Source: Verrucomicrobiota bacterium
GTDB taxonomy: Bacteria > Verrucomicrobiota > Verrucomicrobiia > Opitutales > Opitutaceae
Reading direction: 5' to 3'
Assembly (NCBI GenBank): GCA_030832235.1
Contig: JAURJO010000350.1
Coordinates: 1 to 14,529, forward strand
DNA length: 14,529 bases
Shown piece by piece: positions 7,459-14,529 of this stretch. A model generated the notes under the pieces. That model ran no database searches. It was not told the origin of the DNA and saw only the letters and a program-made list of their open reading frames with translations. How positions within the stretch are numbered: the stretch's first letter is position 1; each line of letters opens with the position of its first letter. Made by a program: the position numbers and the translations under genes.

Positions 7459-8631
7459 TCAAACCCCGCCGGCCACCGCGCCCATCTGGAAAATGGGCAG
7501 GAACATCGCCATGACGATGCCGCCCACGACCACGCCGAGAAAAACGATGAGCATCGGCTCGATCAGCGAGGTCAGCGCCGCGACCGTTGCCTCGCACTCG
7601 GTGTCATAGAAGTCGGCGATCTTGTTCATCATGCCGTCGACGTTGCCAGTCGACTCGCCCGCCTTGACCATATGCTTCATCATCGGCGGGAAAAACTCGT
7701 TGGCCGCCATCACTTCGGACACCTGACCGCCTTGGCTGACGTGCTTGGCGATCTCCGTGCACGCGTCCTCGATCTGCACTTTACCGCTGGAGGCGGACAC
7801 GATTTCCAGCGTCCGCAGGATGGGAACGCCGGAGCGGATGAGGGTCGCGTAGGTGCGGCAGAAGCGGGAAAGGGCGATCTTGTGCACGAGATTTCCGAAG
7901 ATCGGGGCCCGCACGAGAAACCGGTCCTTCGTGCGTCTTCCGTTGGGGGTGGCCACGAATTTCCCGAGCGCCCAATAGGCTCCGTAGCAACCCAACCCGA
8001 TCGCCCACCAGTACGCCTTCATGAAGTCCGAAACATCGATCAGGAACTGGGTGGGAGCCGGCAGTTTGGCCCCGAAGTCGGAGAACATGGCGGCGAAAAC
8101 GGGGATCACGAAGATCAGCAGCACGTTCACGAGCGCCACGGCGAGACCGATCACGGCGATGGGGTAGGTCATCGCCGATTTCACCTTCTTGGTGAGTTTC
8201 ACGGTCGATTCGAAGTAACCCGCCACCTTCCCAAGGATTTCCGCCAGGCCGCCGCTCGCTTCGCCCGCCTCCACCATCGAGCAGAAGAGGTTGTTGAAGG
8301 AGTTCGGAAATTTTCGGACGGCCGAGGAAAACGAGTTACCTTGCGAGATGTCCACGCGCACGTCGCGGATGACCACCCGGAAGTACGGGTCCTCCGTCTG
8401 GTCCTGCAGCGCCTCCAGGCATTGCACCAGCGGCAGCCCGGCCGTGAGCAGGGACGCGAGTTGCTGGGTGAAAAGGGCCAGCTCGCCCAGCGGCAGTTTG
8501 TAGGTCTTGGCCTTCTTCTCGATGGCCTTCTGTTTTGCCAGCGCCTGCGCGGTCATCGCGCCGGAAGATCCCGAGGAACCGCGGGCGGCGGTCCTCCCGG
8601 CGGCTGGTTTGGCGGCGGAAATCAAAGCCAT
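7459..8631 (-). CDS. pilC: Type II secretion / type IV pilus inner-membrane platform protein (GspF/PilC family)
   Basis: The 390-residue product has the family's duplicated T2SF domain: copy one at about 50-172 (containing LFTQQLASLLTAGLPL and MVEAGEASGGL) and copy two at about 253-375 (RFCRTYATLIRSGVPI and MVKAGESTGNVD). Membrane helices fall at about 153-180, 207-226 and 357-381, the usual three-helix pattern. In this family the protein sits in the inner membrane and couples the assembly ATPase to pilin or pseudopilin polymerisation. Pilus and secretion versions cannot be told apart from one gene, and neither pilB/gspE nor pilin genes are in the window. The first 25 residues are Ala/Gly/Ser-rich and not part of the core, so Met26 is a possible alternative start. 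The degenerate response regulator gene follows 90 bp downstream on the same strand and could share the transcript. Confidence 0.93.
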   Translation of the reverse strand: MALISAAKPAAGRTAARGSSGSSGAMTAQALAKQKAIEKKAKTYKLPLGELALFTQQLASLLTAGLPLVQCLEALQDQTEDPYFRVVIRDVRVDISQGNSFSSAVRKFPNSFNNLFCSMVEAGEASGGLAEILGKVAGYFESTVKLTKKVKSAMTYPIAVIGLAVALVNVLLIFVIPVFAAMFSDFGAKLPAPTQFLIDVSDFMKAYWWAIGLGCYGAYWALGKFVATPNGRRTKDRFLVRAPIFGNLVHKIALSRFCRTYATLIRSGVPILRTLEIVSASSGKVQIEDACTEIAKHVSQGGQVSEVMAANEFFPPMMKHMVKAGESTGNVDGMMNKIADFYDTECEATVAALTSLIEPMLIVFLGVVVGGIVMAMFLPIFQMGAVAGGV

Positions 8632-8686
8632 TACCGCAAGGACAATTCAACGCCCGTCCACCGGCAACCCCGATTTCCACCCTCGG

Positions 8687-9328
8687 TCACGCGTAGCGGT
8701 CCTCGGTCCAGGGGTCCGCGGTGTTGGAGTAGCCGCGGACCTCCCAGAACCCCAGCTTGTCCTCGGCGAGGAAGGTGATGCCGCTGACAAACTTGGCTCC
8801 CTTCCAGGCGTAAAGCTTGGGGATGATCACGCGCGCCCGGCCGCCGTGCTCGAGCGGGATCGGCCCGCCGTCGAAGCTCGTCGCGACCAGCACGTCGTCA
8901 TCCAGACACTGCTCCAGCGCGACGTTGGTGGAGTAGCCGTCGTAGCTGGTGAAATAAACAAAAGCTGCGTCCGCTGACGGTTTCACCAACTCGTAGAGCG
9001 TGGTGAAGGCCACGCCTCCCCACCGGCAGTCGAACTTGCTCCACGTGGTCACGCAGTGGAAATCGCTCACATCCTCCACCTGGGGCAACGCGTTGAACTC
9101 GGACCACGAGAGGCTCGCGGGATTTCCCACGAGGCCGTCGATCTTCAGCCGCCAGTCTTGCTCCGCGATCGCCGGCTGCACCCCGAGATCGAGCACAGGG
9201 AACCCCGTCGTCAGCTTCTGCCCGGGTGGCAGGCGGTCACGACCGGGCACGGCACGAGCGGTTACACCGCGTGCTTTTTGCTTCTCGGCCCATTGCTGCT
9301 TCGCGGCGATGTAACGCTCCTTCGACAT
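8687..9328 (-). CDS. Sulfite oxidase-like molybdopterin-dependent oxidoreductase, cytoplasmic type
   Basis: The 213-residue protein covers one oxidoreductase molybdopterin-binding domain (about 40-190). The molybdenum-ligand cysteine is C92 in DFHCVTTWS, followed by CRWGGV with R102. EHGGRARVIIPKLYAWK (160-176) is the cofactor-binding stretch, and the C-terminal pattern FLAEDKLGFWEVRGY...DPW is typical of short YuiH-like family members. No Tat or Sec signal and no haem or dimerisation domain is seen, so it should be cytoplasmic and need an outside electron partner. The substrate is unknown; members are named after sulfite oxidase, but activity is rarely shown. The frame is open upstream to 9454, but those extra residues are Arg-rich and unlike the family, so I chose the ATG at 9328. 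It lies 55 bp downstream of a four-helix membrane protein gene on the same strand. Confidence 0.9.
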   Translation of the reverse strand: MSKERYIAAKQQWAEKQKARGVTARAVPGRDRLPPGQKLTTGFPVLDLGVQPAIAEQDWRLKIDGLVGNPASLSWSEFNALPQVEDVSDFHCVTTWSKFDCRWGGVAFTTLYELVKPSADAAFVYFTSYDGYSTNVALEQCLDDDVLVATSFDGGPIPLEHGGRARVIIPKLYAWKGAKFVSGITFLAEDKLGFWEVRGYSNTADPWTEDRYA

Positions 9329-9383
9329 TCGGCCGACCCTAAGCGGGCCCCGGCGCGGCGCAAGCCGCGTGGCCCGGCGCTTC

Positions 9384-9926
9384 TCATTCCAGCCCGGTTT
9401 TCCTCTCCTCCGGTTTATCCTCCTCCGCCTCGCCCAAGGCGGCCGCCACCGCATCGCGTCGCCGCAGGTAGTAGCGCATCATGCCGCCTTGGTAAAAAAG
9501 CGCGATCACGGCCACGGCCCCCACGATGAATTGGTTCACGCGTCGGAAATAGTCCTCCACCGGCATGCCCCATTGCGCGGCGCCGGCCTTAGCCAGATCT
9601 GCCATGCCGTCGGTGAGGGGAGGTGGCTCGAAGAACAGCAGGCGGAGCACGCAGTAGCTCCAGATCACCACCAGCAGCAGCGGTTGGCTGCCGATCAACC
9701 AGTTCATGCCGCGCGCGTCGCCTTCGCGCAACAGCCCGAGCCCGTGGAGTTCGATCGCGCCGGCACCCGCGGCGAGGAGGCCGATGATCGCGAACGGCAC
9801 GTCCCGCACGGCGGCGGCCGGCACGGCGAACAGCGCGCCCAGCAGCAACAGGCTGAGACCGTCGAAGCGGGCCAAACGCTCGACTCGTTCAAGCGTCTCT
9901 TCAGGCAGGAGCGGCGGTTGCTGCAT
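9384..9926 (-). CDS. Predicted four-helix membrane protein, function unknown
   Basis: The 180-residue product has a short polar N-terminus (MQQPPLLPEETLERVERLAR) and hydrophobic helices at about 22-40, 43-63, 79-99 and 130-149, then a cytoplasmic-looking basic and acidic tail (RYYLRRRD, EAEEDKPEE). I see no haem-binding His pairs or other catalytic signature and do not recognise a family. I chose the ATG at 9926; earlier in-frame starts up to 10058 would run into the conserved N-terminal region of hrpA on the other strand. The start codon overlaps the hrpA start codon head to head within one CATG. The sulfite-oxidase-like gene follows 55 bp downstream on the same strand, so the two may be co-transcribed, and this protein could be a membrane partner for that enzyme, though nothing in its residues proves it. 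Confidence 0.75.
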   Translation of the reverse strand: MQQPPLLPEETLERVERLARFDGLSLLLLGALFAVPAAAVRDVPFAIIGLLAAGAGAIELHGLGLLREGDARGMNWLIGSQPLLLVVIWSYCVLRLLFFEPPPLTDGMADLAKAGAAQWGMPVEDYFRRVNQFIVGAVAVIALFYQGGMMRYYLRRRDAVAAALGEAEEDKPEERKTGLE

Positions 9927-12900
9927 GGAAGATTTGTCATCCGTGGCCGGCTCCGGAAGCTCAAGCCTCTTCGTGCCTTCCGAAGCCCAGCCGTCCTTTC
10001 CCTTCCGTCTCGAGTTCCCGCCCGAGCTGCCCATCAGCGCGCGGGCCGAGGAGATCACCGCCGCGATCGCGGCCAGTCAGGTCGTGATTCTGGCGGGCGA
10101 GACGGGGTCCGGTAAAACGACCCAGATCCCGAAGCTCTGTCTCGCGGCCGGGCGTGGCGTGCGGGGGCGGATCGCCTGCACGCAGCCACGGCGCGTGGCC
10201 GCCTTGTCCATCTCGCGCCGCGTCGCTGAGGAGATGGCGGTGGCCTGGGGACGCGAGGTGGGCTGCAAGGTGCGTTTCGACGACCGCACCTCGTCCGCCA
10301 CGGTGGTGAAGTTCCTCACTGACGGCATGCTGCTCGCGGAGGTGCAGGGCGATCCGCTGCTCCGCGAGTATGACACGGTGATCATCGACGAGGCCCACGA
10401 GCGCTCGCTCAACATCGACTTCCTGCTCGGCCATCTGCGCGGGCTGCGCCACCGGCGACCCGACCTCAAGATCGTGATCACCTCCGCCACGATCGACACC
10501 GCGGCCTTCAGCGCGGCCTTCGACGGTGCCCCCGTCATCCAGGTTGAAGGGCGCATGTTCCCGGTGGAGGTGATCCATGCCCCGCTCGACTCGCTGGGAC
10601 GCGACTACGCCGAGGACGATGAAAACGAGGAGCGGCACGACGTCGCCGCGGTCGCCTCCGCCCGCGCCGAGGCGCTCCACTACATCGATGGCGTCGTCGA
10701 GTCGGTGGAGCGGATCGTGCGGGAGAGCACCGCCGGCGATATTCTGGTGTTCCTGCCCAGCGAGCGCGATATCCGCGAGGCGGGTGATCTGTTGACGGGC
10801 CGCCGGTTGCGCGATTGCGAGCTGGTGCCGCTTTACGGCCGCCTGTCCAACGCCGAGCAGCAGCGGGTTTTCGCGCCGACGAACCGGCGCAAGGTCGTGC
10901 TCGCCACCAACATCGCCGAGACCTCGCTCACGATTCCCGGCATCCGCTACGTTGTGGACACCGGCCTCGCGCGGGTGAGCCGCTACGCGCCGCAGGCCCG
11001 CACCCGCCGCCTGCCGATCGAGCCGGTCGCCCAGTCCAGCGCCGACCAGCGCAAGGGCCGCGCCGGGCGCGTGGCCGAGGGAGTCTGCATCCGGCTGTAC
11101 TCGGAAAAGGACTACCTTGAGCGACCGCGTTTCGCGCAACCGGAGATTCAGCGGGCGAATCTCGCCGACGTCATTCTGCGCCTCAAGGCCTTCGGTTTGG
11201 GCGACATCGAGCGGTTCCCGTTCATCAACATGCCCTCGGCCAAGGCCGTGCGCGCGGGGCATGCGCTGCTGGAGGAGTTGGGTGCGACTGTGTCTGGCGC
11301 CGCGGCCGGCACGATTGAACTGACGCCGGTGGGCCGCGAATTGGCGCGGCTGCCGGTCGATCCCACGGTGGCGCGCATGATCCTGCAGGCGCGGGATGAA
11401 AAGGCGTTGCGTGAGGTGGTCGTCATCGCCGCCGGCCTCTCCATCCAGGATCCCCGCGAACGTCCGCTCGACCGTCAGGCGCAGGCCGACGCGGCGCACC
11501 GCCGCTTCGCGCATCCCGACTCCGACTTCCTGACCCTGCTGGCCATCTGGGATGCGTTTCACGACGAGGTGGAGCGGATGACGCAGGCGCGGCTCCGACG
11601 CTTCTGCCGTGATCATTTCCTCAGCTATCCGCGCATGCGAGAGTGGCGCGACATCCACGCGCAGCTGATGGACGCACTCGAGGGTCGCGACGGTTTCCGC
11701 GTTTCCTCCGCCTTCTCCGGACTGCAGGAAACTGATCCGCAGTCGACCGGGTTCGGCACTCCCGCGTACCGCGCGATCCACCGCAGCATCCTCGCCGGCC
11801 TGCTCGGCAACATTGCGCAGCTCGACGAGGAGAGCGGCGCCTACAAGGCCACGCAGGACCGGCGGGTCGGCTTGTTCCCGGGCTCCGTGCTCTTTCGTCG
11901 CGAGGACCCGCGCGCGAAGCATCGCCCGCGGGAAGGGGCCGCTAAAAATGGCGGCCGCCCCGCGCCGCGCGGACCGCGCTGGATCATGGCGTCGGAGATC
12001 GTGGAGACCACTCGCCTCTACGCCCGCACGTGCGCGCGCATCGACCCGCTTTGGGCGCTGGAGCTCGGGGCCCATGTGGTGCGCGTGGCGCACAGCGAAC
12101 CCTTCTGGAACGCGGAAGGCGGCCGGGTGATGGTGCGTCGCCGCTCGCGGCTCTACGGCCTCGAACTCGAGAGCCGGGCCGTCGCCTACGGGCGGATCGA
12201 TCCGCGTCACGCGACGGAGATTTTCATCCGCGAGGGTCTGGTGAACGACACCGTCACGTTTCCGCTGGATTTCCTGTCCCACAATCGGACGGTGCGGGAG
12301 AAAATCGAGGATCTGCTCACGCGGGCGCGGGACAGCTCGTATCTGAACCTCGACGAGGCCGCCTACCGGTTCTATGCGGCGCGCCTGCTGCCGGGAGCGG
12401 ACGGAGCGCCGGCGGAGGGCGTGAGCGCGGTCGGCGAACTGGTCGCGCTCGTGCGCGAACGTCGCGGAGCGGAACCGCGTTTCCTCATGATGGAGCCGGC
12501 CGATCTGCGTGATCCTGCGACCGTCGAGCACGACGCCACCGCGTTTCCGGCCGCGTTGCCCCTTAGCACCCGCGTGCTGCCGTTGAATTACGCCTACCGG
12601 CCGGGGCAGGCCGATGACGGGGTGACGTTGGAAGTCGGGGTGGGGGAGGCGGAGGCTTTGACTCCGGCGGCGCTGGATTGGGCGGTGCCGGGGCATCTTG
12701 AGGCCAAGGTGGAGCATCACCTGCGCGTCCTGCCCAAGGAACTGCGCCGTGCGTTTGTGCCCCTCGCGGAGACCGCGCGGGCGTTGGCGGAAAAAGTCGC
12801 GGCGCGGGACCGGCTGACGGATCGCCGGGAGTCTCTGGTCGAGGCGTTGGCGGCCGTCATTTCCGAGACGCACGGCATCGCGCTGGACGCCGCCGTTTGG

Positions 12901-14055
12901 GCGGGCAAGCCGCCGCCCGACCACCTGCGCGTGAGGGTGCGGGTGGTGGACGGCGCGGGCCGGGAGCTCGCCGCGAGTCGCGATCTGGCTGAGATTCGCT
13001 CGGCGCTGCTGTCCCGCTCGCTGGCGGCCAGCGCGACGGTGGCACGCGAGGAACCGGCGGCGTGGCGCGCGGCGCGGGCCCGCTGGGAAACGCCCGCCCA
13101 CACCACGTGGGCGTTCGACGGCCTGCCGGATCGGGTGCTCGTCACGGAGCAGGCGGGGGCGCCGGTTTACGCGTTCCCCGGCCTGCAGGCCGCGCCCGAG
13201 GGCGTTTCCCGCCGGTTGTTCCGCACGCCGGAAGAAGCATTGAAGGCCACGCGCCGCGGGCTGGAGGCGTTGTTCGAAACGCAGCTCGGACGCGACTTGA
13301 TGTGGACGCAGCGGGATCTGCGGGCCCTGCGTGAACTGGGACCGCTCACCGCGACGTTGGCGCCGGTCGCGGATCTGGAGGCCCAGGCGTTCGAGTCAAT
13401 CCGCGGGTGGGTGACCGGCCGGCCGGTCGAACCGGCCGATGCGAAGACCTTCGAGACCGTGCTTGAGCGGGCCCGGACGGACCTGCGCGGGATCGTGCCG
13501 CGCTTGGGAGACCTTTTGCGGGAAATCCTCACGTTGCGCCTCGAGCTCCAGGTCGCGCCCGACGCTCCGGCGACGGTGGCGCGTCATCTCGCGTCCTTGT
13601 TGCCGGCGGATTTTATGCGGGTGACTCCATTCCCGCGGCTAGCGCATTTTCCGCGGTACCTGAAGGCGATGCGCCTACGCATCGAACGGGCGCGTCGGAG
13701 TCCCGCGAAGGACGCCGAGCGGGAGAGTCAGGTGGCTGCGCTGGAGGAGGCTTGGCGAAAACTTCCGCGCGAAACCGATCCCGCCGAAGTCTCGCGCCTG
13801 CGTTGGCAGCTGGAGGAGCTGCGGGTAAGTCTTTTCGCGCAGGAGCTTGGCACATCGGAACCCGTCTCGGCCCTGAAGCTCGAGCGCCGGATCGCTGAAT
13901 TGCGGTTTGCCGCGCCTGGCTCCACGGGGACAGCCGTCGCTCCTGCCGCGGTGAAGCCGATCGTCGCGGTCGCCGCCAAACCTTCGGGCGCGAAGTCCGC
14001 CCCGGTCAAAAGTCTGGGTGCGCTCGACAAACTGCTCGGCAACCCGCGGGCCTGA
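9925..14055 (+). CDS. hrpA: ATP-dependent RNA helicase HrpA (DEAH box)
   Basis: The 1376-residue product is slightly longer than E. coli HrpA (1300). Helicase motifs in order: Walker A GETGSGKTT (58-66), CTQPRRVAA (85-93), DEAH box D155-H158, SAT at 187-189 and motif VI QRKGRAGR (375-382). The winged-helix/ratchet region and the HrpA-specific stretch FLSYPRMREWRDIHAQ come next, followed by the long C-terminal DUF3418-type region that separates HrpA from HrpB. In E. coli HrpA is tied to rescue of stalled ribosomes and mRNA handling in the cytoplasm. Extras here are an acidic insert (about 228-239), a basic Arg/Gly/Pro loop (about 660-685) and an Ala/Pro/Lys tail (1332-1376). The frame is open back to 9706, but that part lies antisense to the membrane protein gene and lacks family features. 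I chose the ATG at 9925; in-frame GTGs at 9943 and 9973 are alternatives. Confidence 0.95.
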   Translation: MEDLSSVAGSGSSSLFVPSEAQPSFPFRLEFPPELPISARAEEITAAIAASQVVILAGETGSGKTTQIPKLCLAAGRGVRGRIACTQPRRVAALSISRRVAEEMAVAWGREVGCKVRFDDRTSSATVVKFLTDGMLLAEVQGDPLLREYDTVIIDEAHERSLNIDFLLGHLRGLRHRRPDLKIVITSATIDTAAFSAAFDGAPVIQVEGRMFPVEVIHAPLDSLGRDYAEDDENEERHDVAAVASARAEALHYIDGVVESVERIVRESTAGDILVFLPSERDIREAGDLLTGRRLRDCELVPLYGRLSNAEQQRVFAPTNRRKVVLATNIAETSLTIPGIRYVVDTGLARVSRYAPQARTRRLPIEPVAQSSADQRKGRAGRVAEGVCIRLYSEKDYLERPRFAQPEIQRANLADVILRLKAFGLGDIERFPFINMPSAKAVRAGHALLEELGATVSGAAAGTIELTPVGRELARLPVDPTVARMILQARDEKALREVVVIAAGLSIQDPRERPLDRQAQADAAHRRFAHPDSDFLTLLAIWDAFHDEVERMTQARLRRFCRDHFLSYPRMREWRDIHAQLMDALEGRDGFRVSSAFSGLQETDPQSTGFGTPAYRAIHRSILAGLLGNIAQLDEESGAYKATQDRRVGLFPGSVLFRREDPRAKHRPREGAAKNGGRPAPRGPRWIMASEIVETTRLYARTCARIDPLWALELGAHVVRVAHSEPFWNAEGGRVMVRRRSRLYGLELESRAVAYGRIDPRHATEIFIREGLVNDTVTFPLDFLSHNRTVREKIEDLLTRARDSSYLNLDEAAYRFYAARLLPGADGAPAEGVSAVGELVALVRERRGAEPRFLMMEPADLRDPATVEHDATAFPAALPLSTRVLPLNYAYRPGQADDGVTLEVGVGEAEALTPAALDWAVPGHLEAKVEHHLRVLPKELRRAFVPLAETARALAEKVAARDRLTDRRESLVEALAAVISETHGIALDAAVWAGKPPPDHLRVRVRVVDGAGRELAASRDLAEIRSALLSRSLAASATVAREEPAAWRAARARWETPAHTTWAFDGLPDRVLVTEQAGAPVYAFPGLQAAPEGVSRRLFRTPEEALKATRRGLEALFETQLGRDLMWTQRDLRALRELGPLTATLAPVADLEAQAFESIRGWVTGRPVEPADAKTFETVLERARTDLRGIVPRLGDLLREILTLRLELQVAPDAPATVARHLASLLPADFMRVTPFPRLAHFPRYLKAMRLRIERARRSPAKDAERESQVAALEEAWRKLPRETDPAEVSRLRWQLEELRVSLFAQELGTSEPVSALKLERRIAELRFAAPGSTGTAVAPAAVKPIVAVAAKPSGAKSAPVKSLGALDKLLGNPRA

Positions 14056-14061
14056 GTGCCG

Positions 14062-14088
14062 CTTCGCGGGTTCGTAGCCGCCGCGAAG
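14062..14088 (+). terminator. Hairpin downstream of hrpA, possible terminator without T-run
   Basis: CTTCGCGG (14062-14069) pairs perfectly with CCGCGAAG (14081-14088) across an 11-base loop, starting seven bases after the hrpA stop codon. Its position fits the end of the hrpA transcript. The bases after it (GGGAGAATTG) contain no T-run, so if it acts in termination it would need help or be weak. The CBS-domain gene begins 62 bp further on, so read-through is possible. Confidence 0.4.
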
Positions 14089-14149
14089 GGGAGAATTGCG
14101 TTTGCCGTGGCACGCGCTTCGCGCATGTTTGGTCGATCCCCTCCGAGCC

Positions 14150-14529
14150 ATGAATGTCGCGATCTCGGTCCTGCTGCGGCGCAAAGGTGATCAGGTTTTC
14201 AGCGTCCCTCCGGAGGTGAGCATTCTCGCCGCCGTCGCGGAGATGAACCGCCAACGGGTGGGTGCGATCGTGGTGCTGTCGGGTGGCGTGATCGCCGGAA
14301 TCTTCACCGAGCGCGACGTGCTCTGCCGGGTGCTGGGCCTGGTCGACCCGCGGACTACGCCGGTATCCGCCGTCATGACCCGCGACGTGATCACGGTCTC
14401 GCCGGACGCGACCGTGGAAGAGGTGGCGGCGATCTTCACCGCGAAGCGCTGTCGGCACCTGCCGGTGGTTTCAGCCGGCCGGCTGGCGGGTCTGATCTCG
14501 ATCGGGGACATCTCGCGGTGGATCGCCGC
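14150..14529 (+). CDS. CBS-domain pair protein, 3' end outside window
   Basis: The ATG at 14150 opens a frame that stays open to the window edge, giving 126 whole codons. The product shows two CBS motifs in tandem: the first at about residues 15-62 (AAVAEMNRQRVGAIVVL, then GIFTERDVLCRVL) and the second from about 77 (VMTRDVITVSPDATVEE, then HLPVV and LISIGDISRWI). Such Bateman modules bind adenosyl nucleotides such as AMP, ATP or SAM and act as energy or metabolite sensors, alone or attached to a partner domain. Many stand-alone members are about 140-150 residues long, so little may be missing, but an extra C-terminal domain cannot be excluded. It is 94 bp downstream of hrpA on the same strand, and no clear promoter is visible between them. 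Confidence 0.88.
   Translation, partial: MNVAISVLLRRKGDQVFSVPPEVSILAAVAEMNRQRVGAIVVLSGGVIAGIFTERDVLCRVLGLVDPRTTPVSAVMTRDVITVSPDATVEEVAAIFTAKRCRHLPVVSAGRLAGLISIGDISRWIA

Noticed and set aside
9961..13101. A 1046-codon open frame on the minus strand, antisense to hrpA
   Set aside because: The product is rich in Arg, His, Gly and Asp with no recognisable domain, while the plus strand carries every HrpA motif. Long antisense frames are common over GC-rich genes because stop codons are rare in them.
13413..13428. Perfect 16-bp palindrome GACCGGCCGGCCGGTC inside hrpA
   Set aside because: It lies within coding sequence and is made almost only of G and C. A palindrome of this size is expected by chance in GC-rich DNA of this length.

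Overview
The window is a GC-rich, gene-dense bacterial chromosomal segment of ordinary housekeeping character. It holds nine protein-coding genes and one tRNA. No insertion sequence, phage gene, CRISPR array, origin or rRNA is visible. The gene set and protein styles suggest a Gram-negative-type bacterium with a lipoprotein-bearing envelope. My best guess is Verrucomicrobia, Opitutaceae-like. That is an impression from family recognition, not a computed placement.

Layout. A single-pass membrane protein with TPR-like repeats (plus strand, open at the left edge) is followed by tRNA-Leu(CAG) and a strong symmetric terminator hairpin. Three minus-strand genes then read toward that hairpin: carB (carbamoyl phosphate synthase large chain), a small coiled-coil lipoprotein, and purU (formyltetrahydrofolate deformylase). 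They are spaced 57 and 12 bp apart and look like one transcription unit. Further right, also on the minus strand, are pilC/gspF (inner-membrane platform protein of a type IV pilus or type II secretion system) and, downstream of it, a response regulator built like an NtrC-family activator but with several key motifs lost. Next come two more minus-strand genes: an unrecognised four-helix membrane protein and a cytoplasmic sulfite-oxidase-like molybdoenzyme. The membrane-protein gene is head to head with a full-length plus-strand hrpA (DEAH-box RNA helicase), and their start codons share one CATG. A CBS-domain gene begins at the right edge and runs out of the window.

How the genes relate. carB (pyrimidine and arginine precursor) and purU (one-carbon and formate balance for purines) both serve nucleotide supply. 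carA is not next to carB here. pilC and the degenerate regulator may serve the same surface system. The tRNA/purU convergence is separated by a terminator that can work in both directions.

Gene-free stretches are all short; the longest is about 205 bp, between the tRNA and purU, and holds only the terminator and a small hairpin. I see no clearly new defence or mobile system. The most unusual items are the regulator with lost Walker B, missing GAFTGA loop and shortened helix-turn-helix, and the overlapping divergent start codons at 9924-9927.
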